Positions 1-10,897 of a DNA stretch of 18,372 nt are shown here, in pieces (the stretch's first letter is position 1; each line of letters starts with the position of its first letter). The notes beneath the pieces were generated by a model. It searched no databases, was not told the origin of the DNA, and worked only from the letters and a program-made list of their open reading frames with translations. The position numbers were made by a program, and so were the translations under genes. The DNA comes from Silvimonas sp. JCM 19000 (GTDB lineage Bacteria; Pseudomonadota; Gammaproteobacteria; Burkholderiales; Chitinibacteraceae): NCBI GenBank assembly GCA_001313065.1, contig BBFD01000045.1, forward strand, positions 1 to 18,372, written 5' to 3'.

Positions 1-581
1 CGGACGATTTCAGCATCAGCTGTTCGCCTATGAAAACGCCGCGCTGCCTGCCTTGTTAAAGCAGTGGCGGACAGTGCCCAGCCTTGAATATTCTGGTGCC
101 GGAAGGACGGATCTGGACTTCGCTGGCCGCGACGGCAGGGCCCGTGCATGCGGGCGCACGTTTGCAGCATGGCGCGGCCACGATTTATCCGCTGCCCATG
201 AGCCCGCAAGCTGAATACGACGCCTTGCTCTGGAGTTGCGATCTGAACTTTGTGCGTGGCGAAGACAGCTTTGTGCGCGGCCAGTGGGCGGCGGCCCCGC
301 TGGTCTGGCACATTTATCCGCAAGACGACGCGGCGCATCAGATCAAGCTGGATGCATTCCTCGATTTGTACCTGGCCACGGCCGAGCCTGCTGCGGCGCA
401 GGCTTTACGCGCGCTGACGCAGGGATGGAATGACGGCGCGCTTGTCACAAATGCGTGGCAGGGTGTGGCCGCACACTGGCCCGCCTTGCAAACACATGCC
501 CGCCAGTGGGCCGCCCATCTGGAGGGCCTGGGGAATTTAGCCGCCAATCTGGCCAGATTCGCCAATGCCAGGCTAAAATAG
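1..581 (+). CDS. earP: EF-P arginine rhamnosyltransferase EarP (C-terminal part)
   Basis: EarP transfers rhamnose from dTDP-rhamnose to an arginine of elongation factor P in the cytoplasm. The 5' end lies outside the window. The C-terminal half shows the family signature: a [13 protein letters not shown] stretch followed by [16 protein letters not shown] and a KLDAFLDLY segment. The glutamate of the GED motif is the residue known to matter for catalysis and sugar nucleotide binding in this family. The reading frame changes once near 83-87. Upstream of it the frame beginning at base 2 gives [20 protein letters not shown]; downstream the frame gives NILVPEGR and runs to TAA at 579-581. One extra base there, or two missing, would explain it; I cannot decide which. 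The next gene on the same strand, 92 bases on, is efp, its substrate, which supports the assignment strongly. Confidence 0.9.
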
Positions 582-673
582 CCGGTTTTTTTAAAATCCC
601 GTTTAGCGACCGGCTGCAGCGTGCCGGTTATGAACAGCAACGTTTCAGCTTATTGCAACAGGAAGATTTTGAG

Positions 674-1237
674 ATGAAGACCGCACAGGAAGTCCGTTCG
701 GGTAACGTAATCATGGTCGACGGCGCACCCCTGGTTGTGCAAAAGACCGAATACAACAAGTCGGGCCGTAACTCCGCTGTTGTAAAAATGAAGATGAAGA
801 ACCTGCTGACCGATGCCCCGTCTGAGGCCATCTACAAGGCAGACGACAAGTTCGACGTCGTGGTTCTGGACAAGAAAGACTGCACCTACTCGTATTTCGC
901 TGACCCGATGTACGTATTTATGGATGCCGAATTCAACCAGTACGAAGTCGAAGCCGAAAACGTCGGCGACGCAGTTGGCTTTATCGTTGATGGCATGGAA
1001 GACCAGTGCGAAGTGACGTTCTACGACGGCAAGGCGATCTCGGTTGAACTGCCGACCACCATCGTGCGCGAAGTGGAATACACCGAACCGGCCGTCCGTG
1101 GCGACACGTCGGGCAAGGTGATGAAGCCGGCTCGTCTGAAAGGCACCACCACCGAGATTCAGGTGGCTGCGTTTATCGAAATCGGTGATCGCATCGAAAT
1201 CGATACCCGCACCTTCGAATTCAAGAAGCGCGCTTAA
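674..1237 (+). CDS. efp: Elongation factor P (Arg32 type)
   Basis: EF-P binds between the P and E sites of the ribosome and relieves stalling at polyproline stretches. The product has 187 residues, the normal length, starting [17 protein letters not shown] and ending [13 protein letters not shown]. The tip of the first domain reads [11 protein letters not shown] and places Arg at position 32, the form rhamnosylated by EarP, rather than the lysine of the EpmA type. The ATG at 674 was chosen because it matches the family N-terminus and has AGGAAG about nine bases upstream. The frame also stays open upstream as far as 455, but that part overlaps earP and is not EF-P. This is the only gene of the window whose reading frame needs no correction; it contains no A/T run longer than five. 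A strong hairpin terminator follows at once. Confidence 0.98.
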   Translation: MKTAQEVRSGNVIMVDGAPLVVQKTEYNKSGRNSAVVKMKMKNLLTDAPSEAIYKADDKFDVVVLDKKDCTYSYFADPMYVFMDAEFNQYEVEAENVGDAVGFIVDGMEDQCEVTFYDGKAISVELPTTIVREVEYTEPAVRGDTSGKVMKPARLKGTTTEIQVAAFIEIGDRIEIDTRTFEFKKRA

Positions 1238-1260
1238 GTCTTAAGCCCGCCGCTTGAAAC

Positions 1261-1291
1261 AAAAAAAACCCGCTAGCCAGCGGGTTTTTTT
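1261..1291. terminator. Bidirectional intrinsic terminator between efp and truC
   Basis: Eight A, then CCCGCT, loop AGCC, AGCGGG and seven T. It ends efp on the plus strand and, read from the other side, ends the uvrB-truC unit. The truC stop codon (1290-1292) lies in the T run. Confidence 0.9.
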
Positions 1292-2026
1292 ACGCCTGTA
1301 GCTCATCCGGGATGCTCCAACCGAGCCCGCGCACCACATCGCCAAAGTCAGCAGCCAGTGGCAGGTGAGGGCGATGGCCGCGCCCGTTACCGGATGGGGA
1401 AACTGCATGGCGCTGCAGGCCAGCAACAAACGCGCGTGGCCAAATACTTCGGCAAATTTGCGATTGTGCTGACCTTTGCCATAAGTAGCGTCGCCGATGA
1501 TGGGATGGCTGATGTGCTTGAGGTGGCGGCGTAACTGATGGCGTCGTCCGGTGATCGGGTTTAGTTCGACCAGCGCGTAGCGGCTTTCCGGATATTTATC
1601 GATTTGCCACGGCTGGGTGGTGGTGGCCAGGGTCTTGTATTCGGTTACCGCATCCTGGATCGGGCCTTGCGGCGCGCCTGCGCGGATTTCTGATTCATCC
1701 AGCTGCTTGGCCAGCGCATGGTCGATGACGCCCGCGTCGCTGGGCCAACCGCGCACGATGGCGTGATAGCGCTTGTGCACTTGCTGATGCTCAAACGCCA
1801 ACGACAAGGCGCGGCCCGCTTCCGGGTTCAGGCCAAACAACAGCAAGCCGGAGGTGCCTTTATCTAGCCGGTGTGCCGGATACACCCGGCGGCCCAACTG
1901 ATCGCGCAGCAATTGCACGGCAAAGCGCGTTTCGTGGCGATCCAGCATGGAGCGATGCACCAGCAAGCCCGAAGGCTTGTGGATGGCGACGATCTGCTCG
2001 TCCATAAACACAATCGGTAATGCCAA
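1290..2026 (-). CDS. truC: tRNA pseudouridine(65) synthase TruC (one frameshift near the 3' end)
   Basis: TruC isomerises uridine 65 in the T-stem region of certain tRNAs. The protein has the RluA-family fold: an N-terminal DEQIVAIHKPSGLLVHRS segment, the catalytic motif YPAHRLDKGTSGLLLFG with the active-site aspartate in RLD, a KRYHAIVRGW segment, and the C-terminal LNPITGRRHQLRRHLKHISH. The given frame runs on to 1241 with a nonsense tail. One missing G at the GG of 1360-1361 restores TCPLAADFGDVVRGLGWSIP and a stop at 1290-1292, giving 245 residues, close to the E. coli protein. The start is TTG at 2026, which fits the family N-terminus; an ATG at 2005 is the alternative. It begins seven bases after the uvrB stop and probably shares its transcript. 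Confidence 0.93.
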
Positions 2027-2032
2027 GGCTGT

Positions 2033-4053
<2,021 letters not shown>

Positions 4054-4098
4054 GGGACTATCCTCAAGGCGTTTGCGCAATCGAAGGATTCTACGCGC

Positions 4099-4138
4099 AA
4101 AAAAAACACTTCATGAAACGAACGTTCTATGAGAAGTG
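4099..4138 (-). other. Hairpin followed by eight T on the minus strand, upstream of uvrB
   Basis: CACTTC (4107-4112) pairs with GAAGTG (4133-4138), enclosing the self-complementary GAACGTTC (4120-4127). Read on the minus strand a T run (4099-4106) follows, as in a terminator, 46 bases before the uvrB start. It could equally be an operator or leader hairpin; the T run length may be inflated. Confidence 0.45.
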
Positions 4139-4259
4139 GCGCTGCCCCGGAAAGATTTCAATATCGCCACCGTCGCGACCAAACGGCAGCGTTTTCCTAC
4201 GCCGGCCTTGATATTGGTTTGCGCTCCGTCTTGGGTTTGGGTTTTAGCTTGGCCCTGGC

Positions 4260-4313
4260 CCTGGCCCCGCGACAGCGAAGCGCCTCGCAGCATCAACCAA
4301 GCCGTGTCGAGGG
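4260..4313. repeat. Intergenic direct repeat, copy 1
   Basis: Shares CAGCGAAGCG, ATCAAC and AAGCCGTGTCG with the copy at 4397-4450, in the same order and orientation; by eye about four fifths of positions agree with one one-base gap. It is followed by a small hairpin, GGGCT-agtaa-AGCCC. Confidence 0.75.
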
Positions 4314-4344
4314 CTAGTAAAGCCCCGCTCCGGCCACTTTGGAC

Positions 4345-4362
4345 GGTGGGTCTTGACCCACC
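4345..4362. repeat. REP-like palindrome, copy 1
   Basis: A perfect eight-base inverted repeat, GGTGGGTC-tt-GACCCACC. Its right half plus the following CTATG recurs at 10867-10879 after the ftsK stop, which suggests a dispersed intergenic family. Confidence 0.65.
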
Positions 4363-4396
4363 CTATGCATCCCGTCGCTTCGGCTTTGGCCCTTGA

Positions 4397-4450
4397 CCTG
4401 GCCTCAGCAACAGCGAAGCGCATTGCAAGAATCAACAAAGCCGTGTCGGG
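4397..4450. repeat. Intergenic direct repeat, copy 2
   Basis: Second copy of the 4260-4313 repeat, about 137 bases further on. Its right end runs directly into the left arm of the 121-base palindrome. Confidence 0.75.
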
Positions 4451-4568
4451 GGCGCTGCAGTGCGGTCAGTTTGCGTACCGCCGGAACGGAAGAACCGGAG
4501 TGGCCAGGCAGGCCATGAGGATTCTGAGTACCGCCGGGACGCAAAAATGGCCGTGCTGCAGCGCCCCC
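4448..4568. repeat. 121-base imperfect palindrome
   Basis: GGGGGCGCTGCAG (4448-4460) is exactly complementary to 4556-4568, and the centre TGGCC-aggca-GGCCA (4501-4515) has the same symmetry axis, base 4508. The two arms between also match in part, for example TTTGCGT (left) against its mirrored TTTGCGT, and CC..GG pairs. As RNA or single-stranded DNA it would fold into one long stem. It has no transposase or recognisable ORF. It lies just beyond the acs terminator. Confidence 0.8.
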
Positions 4569-4581
4569 CTCTCCACAAAAG

Positions 4582-4611
4582 AAAAAAAACCCCGCGGGTT
4601 TAATCGCGGGG
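4582..4611 (-). terminator. Intrinsic terminator of acs
   Basis: On the minus strand CCCCGCG (complement of 4605-4611), a loop, CGCGGGG and eight T. It lies 21 bases past the acs stop. Confidence 0.88.
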
Positions 4612-4632
4612 TAATGCTGTGCTGCCACGGGA

Positions 4633-6598
<1,966 letters not shown>

Positions 6599-6677
6599 GC
6601 GGGCTCCACTGCGGAGTAAGGAATAGTGTGTATGGCACTCTAAAGCTGACTATGGCTGCAATCCAATCGTGTTTTTT

Positions 6678-6703
6678 TGATGCGGCGAATCAGTAACGCT
6701 GAT
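6678..6703 (-). promoter_or_regulatory. Predicted LysR-type operator upstream of acs
   Basis: On the plus strand TGAT-GCGGCGA-ATCA is a 15-base TGAT-N7-ATCA box; read on the acs strand the site is ATCA-N7-TGAT-N7-ATCA, three half-sites 11 bases apart, one helical turn. It lies about 80 bases before the acs start, and a matching box lies upstream of the DUF485-actP operon. The site is also part of a hairpin, TGCGGCG (6681-6687) with CGCCGCA (6708-6714). That the neighbouring LysR-type protein binds here is inference. Confidence 0.55.
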
Positions 6704-6898
6704 ATTGCGCCGCAGCATGGCAGCGCATCAGGCAGCGACGGCGGCCCCACGCTAAAAGGCAACGGCGCATGGCATTGCCTGCGTAAAAGCAGACCGTGCC
6801 GCGTCAGTGGCGGCTTGCTCCACCCGCCGGGTGCATAAAGCAGCCGCGCACCACCAAAGCCTGCGCGCGCATGTTGCCGCAGCGCGTTCCCCAAAAGG

Positions 6899-6920
6899 AA
6901 AACCCCGCACAGGGCGGGGC
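6899..6920 (-). terminator. Intrinsic terminator of the DUF485-actP operon
   Basis: On the minus strand GCCCCGC, loop CTGTG, GCGGGG and TTTT. It lies about 90 bases beyond the corrected actP stop. Confidence 0.75.
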
Positions 6921-7007
6921 TTTCCAACGGTTTTTTTCTCCGTTTTTTTCTTTTGCTGCAGGTCATACCTTCGTTTTTTTTTGCTTCGTCTCCAATCCTG
7001 CTACGCC

Positions 7008-8688
7008 TCAGTGGCTTGCCGCCCCCTCCGCGCCCACGCCCGTCATCGAACGCACAAACTGCGCGTCGAAGGCTGCTTTTTTTCTTGCGCAGCAGCGGCA
7101 CTGGTATCCATTTTTTTGAAACCGCCCAGATCACGATAAACGCCAGCGGCATCGAGAAGATAGACGGGTTGTCATAGGGGAAGATCGGTGCGGCATTGCC
7201 AAGGATCTTCACCCACACGGTCGGGCCGGTCACGATCATGACCACCGCGCAGATCAGGCCCAGCGAACCACCGGCAACCGCGCCGCGCGTGGTAAGGCCA
7301 CGCCAGAACATGGCCAGGAACAACACCGGAAAGTTAGCCGAAGCCGCCACCGAAAACGCCAGGCCCACCATAAACGCGACGTTGGTTTTCTGAAACGCGA
7401 TGCCGAGCAGGATGGCAACCACGCCCAGGCCCAGCGTGGCGTATTTCGACACGCGGATTTCGTGCGCTTCGTTGGTCCGGCCGCGAGCAAACACGTTGGC
7501 GTACAAGTCATGCGAGATGGCCGAAGCACCGCTCAGGGTCAGGCCCGACACCACCGCCAGGATGGTGGCAAAGGCCACCGCCGAGATAAAGCCCTGGAAC
7601 ATATCGCCGCCGACCGCGTAGGCGAGGTGGATGGCCGGCATATTGGCGCCACCGATCAACTGGGTAACCTGCTTGCCTTTCTCCATGACCGTGGTGGTGT
7701 ATTCCGGCTTGCCCATCACCAGCATGATGGCGCCAAAGCCGATGATGAAAGTCAGGATGTAGAAGTAGCCAATAAACCCGGTCGCATAAAACACCGACTT
7801 GCGCGCTTCCTTGGCATCTTTAACCGTAAAGAAACGCATCAGGATGTGCGGCAGCCGGCCGTCCCGAACATCAACCGATACCCAGCGAAATGGTTTCGAT
7901 GGGCGAGGTATTGCCCGGCGCCATGATGGCCAGATGCTTGGGGTGTACCGACACCGCAGTCTGGAACAGCGTTTCAAAGCTGAAGCCCGCAGCCTGCATC
8001 ACCATAAACGCCATAAACGTGGCGCCACACAACAACATCACCGCCTTGATGATCTGCACCCAGGTGGTGGCCAGCATGCCGCCGAAGGTCACATACAACA
8101 CCATCAACACGCCGACGATAATGACGGCAGTGGCGTAGGGCAGGCCAAACAGCAACTGGATGAGCTGACCTGCGCCCACCATCTGCGCGATCAGATACAA
8201 GGTCACCACAATCAGCGTGCCGGTGGCGGCAAAGCTGCGGATCGGGGTTTGTTTAAGGCGATACGAAGCGACATCGGCAAAAGTAAATTTGCCCAGGTTA
8301 CGCAGGCGTTCGGCCACCAGAAACGTGATGATAGGCCAGCCCACCAGAAAGCCCAGCGAGTAGATCAGCCCGTCATAGCCTTTGGTAAACACCAGCGCCG
8401 AGATACCCAGAAACGACGCGGCCGACATGAAGTCGCCCGCAATCGCCAGGCCGTTCTGCAGCCCGGTAATGCCACCGCCCGCTGCGTAAAAGTCCTTGGC
8501 CGAACGCGTGCGCCGCGCCGCCCAGTAAGTGATGCCGAGGGTAAACGCGACAAAAATCAGAAAGATGATAATGGCGTGCCAGTTGGTCTCACGTTGCTTG
8601 ACCGGGCCTTCGAGCGCGCCGGCCGCCACGTGGGCAAACTGGACAGCAGGGCCATGCTGGCCAGCGTCAGGCGATCAGTTGCGCGCAT
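7008..8688 (-). CDS. actP: Cation/acetate symporter ActP (five indels in the sequence as given)
   Basis: ActP is an inner-membrane sodium:solute symporter family protein that takes up acetate. The frame shows a short signal-like N-terminus, then [40 protein letters not shown], many hydrophobic segments (about 13 expected), [11 protein letters not shown] and a conserved C-terminus [14 protein letters not shown] start at ATG 8688 with one restored base near 8636 gives the signal segment [17 protein letters not shown]. Bases are also missing near 7873 and 7854. Runs at 7111-7117 and 7077-7083 are both seven for five; trimming them gives [21 protein letters not shown] and a TGA at 7008. The corrected length is 1680 bases, 559 residues, normal for ActP. 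The start overlaps the end of the DUF485 gene by 14 bases, a sign of translational coupling. Confidence 0.94.
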
Positions 8689-8996
8689 TGCGAGCCTCCG
8701 CGATCACTTGTTGATTAAGCGTATCGAATTCGCCATTGGCGCGACGCACGTAGATACCGGTCAGTACAAACGCCAGCACGATCAGCAGCATGCCCAGCGG
8801 AATGCCGATGGTGGTCACACCGCCCGCAAACAGCGGCGTACCCAACACGGACGGGGCCAGCGCAATCATCAGAATCAGACCGATATAGGCCACCAGGATG
8901 ATGATGGCGAGCGTCCAGCTCAGGCTGCTTTTTTTTGTGCACCAGTTCATGAAACCTGGGGTTGTTCTGGATACGCTGGATTACGGGGTCATCCAT
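8675..8996 (-). CDS. yjcH: DUF485 inner-membrane protein (YjcH-like), frameshifted
   Basis: Small two-helix membrane protein usually encoded directly before actP; its exact role is not settled. The corrected product has 106 residues: MDDPVIQRIQNNPRFHELV, HKKSSLSWTLAIIILVAYIG, a second hydrophobic helix GIPLGMLLIVLAFVLTGIYV and the family motif RRANGEFDTLNQQV. The frame breaks at a run of eight T (8929-8936); seven restores alignment with YjcH without gaps. The ATG at 8996 was chosen because it has a purine-rich GGAGAGAGAG in front and fits the family start. The gene is divergent from the LysR-type regulator, with 267 bases between them. Confidence 0.9.
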
Positions 8997-9088
8997 GCTC
9001 TCTCTCCTGAAAAAAACAATGCGGTAAGACCGACGCGGGCGTTTATGTGCAGAGTCGTACTGTGCCGTGTGTTCGGGTCGTGCCTCAC

Positions 9089-9122
9089 TGTATGGAGCGC
9101 CAGGGGCGGAAGCTAATTGCAA
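9089..9122 (-). promoter_or_regulatory. Candidate promoter elements of the DUF485-actP operon
   Basis: The plus strand shows TGTATGG (9089-9095), AAGCT (9110-9114) and TTGCAA (9117-9122) in the same order as TGTATGG (6629-6635), AAGCT (6643-6647) and CTGCAA (6656-6661) before acs. Spacing is not classical for a sigma-70 promoter, so which parts are -10 or -35 is unclear. Confidence 0.35.
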
Positions 9123-9129
9123 TTTTTTT

Positions 9130-9154
9130 TGATGCGCGAAATCAAAACGCTTAT
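9130..9154. promoter_or_regulatory. Predicted LysR-type operator between the regulator and DUF485-actP
   Basis: TGAT-GCGCGAA-ATCA (9130-9144) is the same 15-base TGAT-N7-ATCA box as upstream of acs. A further half-site ATAA lies about 11 bases on, read on the minus strand, and ACGCT-n-AT follows as at the acs site. A location in the divergent intergenic region is typical for LysR-type autoregulation. Confidence 0.6.
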
Positions 9155-9263
9155 GCTGCATTGCAAGAAACTGACGTAGAACGGCGTAGTCATTGGCTTG
9201 CAGACTACACATTTAATGCGCGATGCAACACGCAGCGCTTGTTTCGGGCAATAATCATCCCCC

Positions 9264-10158
9264 ATGGAAATCTATCAATTACGCACTTTTGTTGCCGTGG
9301 CCCAACAGGGGCATCTGACTCAGGCCGCTGAATTACTTCATTTATCTCAGCCCGCCGTGACGGCGCAGATCAAAGCGTTAGAAGAAGAACTGGGCATGGC
9401 GCTGTTTGAGCGCTTTCCCGGTGGCGTGCAATTGACTGAAGGCGGCAAGGCTTTCCTACCGGATGCCGAGCATATTCTGGCGGTATCGCGAGAAATGCTT
9501 TATCGCGCCAAGGCGATGGTGGCCGAGCCTAAAGGCAAAGTGCGCATCGGCACGGTGGGGGTGGCGGCGCGTTTGCGTATTGGTCCGTGGCTGGCCTTGC
9601 TGCGGCAGAAATGCCCGCTGATTACGGTGCAGACCACGCAGGGGATTTCGGGCGCGGTGCTCAATGATGTGCGCAAAAAAGACGCTGGATGGCGGGTTCT
9701 ATTTTGGCCGCAATCCGTTCCAGAACGTCAATTCGCTGCCGTTATCAGAACTGGGTTTTTTGCGTTGCCCTGCCATTGAATCTGGCCGAACAACTCAAGC
9801 ATGCCGACTGGAAAACCCTGGGCAAGGCGCCATGTTGGGTCTGTCTCAATTTATGAGTCTGAGCGGGATTACCGCCGAGCTTTGGCGTACCCACAATATC
9901 GCGCCCAAGCGGGTGGGGGAGTTTGATGACGAAGCCACGCTGGCTGAGTTGGTCAAAGCCGGGCTAGGCGTGTCCTTGTTGGCTGAACGTACCGCGCGCC
10001 GCTTTGAAGCAGAGGGTTCGATTGCCTTGTGGCGTGGCGGTGAGGTGGCGATCACTGCGCCGCTGCAGTTTATTTATTCGGCGGATCGGCAAAGTGATCC
10101 GATGCTGGCTTTGCTGCTGGATTCTTTGCGCGAGATCTGGCCGCAGACCGAAGCCTGA
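9264..10158 (+). CDS. LysR-family transcriptional regulator, probably of acetate genes (three indels)
   Basis: A typical LysR-type activator with an N-terminal winged helix ([40 protein letters not shown]) and a periplasmic-binding-like effector domain. Frame breaks: six A at 9675-9680 should be five (giving [19 protein letters not shown]), six T at 9756-9761 should be five ([20 protein letters not shown]), and one C is missing near 9841 ([14 protein letters not shown]). Corrected length 297 residues, normal for the family. The two frame errors in the middle nearly cancel, so a naive reading gives a wrong stretch of about 25 residues. The effector is unknown. Divergence from DUF485-actP and matching boxes before that operon and acs suggest it controls acetate uptake and activation; this is inference. 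Confidence 0.9.
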
Positions 10159-10179
10159 TAGAAACCGGCGCAGCAAAAC

Positions 10180-10212
10180 AAAAAAAACCCACGCATAGGT
10201 GGGTTTTTTGTT
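10180..10212. terminator. Bidirectional terminator between the LysR gene and rpmG
   Basis: An A run, CCCAC, loop GCATAG, GTGGG and a T run. It serves the convergent regulator and rpmB-rpmG units. Confidence 0.9.
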
Positions 10213-10274
10213 TTCCGTCCGGCACAGGACCAGGGAATCCGTTTGCCGTTGGGCGGAGCCAACGACGCGCTGAA

Positions 10275-10431
10275 TTACTTCAGCTTGGTTTCCTTGTACA
10301 TCACGTGCTTGCGGGCAACCGGATCGAACTTTTTTGATTTCCATCTTTTCCGGCATGGTGCGCTTGTTCTTGGTGGTCGTGTAGAAGTGACCGGTACCAG
10401 CGCTGGATTCGAGCTTGATCTTTTCACGCAT
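10275..10431 (-). CDS. rpmG: 50S ribosomal protein L33 (one extra base)
   Basis: L33 is a small protein of the large ribosomal subunit. Start [20 protein letters not shown] at 10431, then [14 protein letters not shown]. The six-T run at 10330-10335 (plus strand) should be five; the frame then gives [17 protein letters not shown] and TAA at 10275-10277, 51 residues. No CxxC pairs are present, so this is the zinc-independent form. It follows rpmB by 12 bases in the usual rpmB-rpmG operon. Confidence 0.97.
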
Positions 10432-10443
10432 GATCTTTACCTA

Positions 10444-10676
10444 TTACAGTTCGCCGCGTGCGCGGAGGTCGGCCAGGACGGTGTCGATACCGTTCTTGTC
10501 GATGGTGCGCAGGGCAGCGTTGGATACGCGCAGGCGCACCCAGCGGTTTTCGCTCTCAACCAGAAACGACGGGATTGGAGGTTCGGGAGAAAACGACGTT
10601 TCGTTTTGTTGTTGGCGTGGGAAACGTTGTTCCCGGTTACCGGACGCTTGCCGGTAACGATGCATACACGTGCCAT
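10444..10676 (-). CDS. rpmB: 50S ribosomal protein L28 (one missing base)
   Basis: L28 belongs to the large ribosomal subunit. The start [20 protein letters not shown] is at 10676. The frame breaks near 10560-10561, where one C of CCC is missing on the plus strand; restored, the protein continues [20 protein letters not shown] and ends DLRARGEL, 77 residues, the normal length. AGGGA lies about ten bases before the start. First gene of the rpmB-rpmG operon. Confidence 0.97.
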
Positions 10677-10710
10677 GGTTTAGGATTCCCTGACTTCTGG
10701 AAAAACCGTG

Positions 10711-10740
10711 TTTATATCACGATTCAAGTTATCCGTTCAA
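10711..10740 (-). promoter_or_regulatory. Candidate sigma-70 promoter of rpmB-rpmG
   Basis: On the minus strand TTGAAC (complement of 10735-10740), 18 bases, TATAAA (complement of 10711-10716). It lies 35 bases before the rpmB start. Match to consensus is fair. Confidence 0.45.
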
Positions 10741-10848
10741 GCCAAAATGCCATCGGCTGACGGGGGTGTTGCAGAATAGCGGAGCCGGGCGCTTAGATCA
10801 ACAAGCTTTTATCGCTATGTTGATGATTAGCCTGGGAGTTTCTTACGC

Positions 10849-10881
10849 CCCATCGGGTGGGGGCATGACCCACACTATGGG
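10849..10881. repeat. REP-like palindrome after ftsK, copy 2
   Basis: Nested inverted repeats: CCCAT (10849-10853) with ATGGG (10877-10881), and GTGGG (10857-10861) with CCCAC (10869-10873). GACCCAC-n-CTATG is shared with the element at 4345-4367. It lies 17 bases beyond the ftsK stop; no other ftsK terminator was seen. Confidence 0.6.
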
Positions 10882-10897
10882 TTCCCAAGCGGTGTTG

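Larger units (their letters stand above)
4054..4632. other. 579-base non-coding region rich in repeats and palindromes
   Basis: No convincing gene. From left to right it holds a hairpin with an adjoining A/T run (4099-4138), a first copy of a ~55-base repeat (4260-4313), a perfect GGTGGGTC/GACCCACC palindrome (4345-4362), a second repeat copy (4397-4450), a 121-base imperfect palindrome (4448-4568) and the acs terminator (4582-4611). The small open frames on both strands here have no recognisable product. Confidence 0.75.
6599..7007. other. Non-coding region between actP and acs
   Basis: Holds the actP terminator (6899-6920), the predicted LysR-type box (6678-6692) within a larger hairpin (6681-6714), and a likely acs promoter region near 6629-6661. 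The rest is without recognisable genes. Confidence 0.7.

Noticed and set aside
4120..4127. LexA/SOS box upstream of uvrB
   Set aside because: GAACGTTC lacks the four-base spacer of the Gram-positive box GAAC-N4-GTTC, and no CTGT-N8-ACAG is present.
7799..9010. 403-codon open frame on the plus strand
   Set aside because: Antisense to actP and the DUF485 gene; the product is a His/Arg/Gln-rich shadow with no family features.
10275..10676. Programmed ribosomal frameshifting as explanation for breaks in rpmG and rpmB
   Set aside because: The breaks lie at ordinary homopolymers, differ in direction, and occur in nearly every gene; no slippery heptamer plus pseudoknot arrangement is shared.
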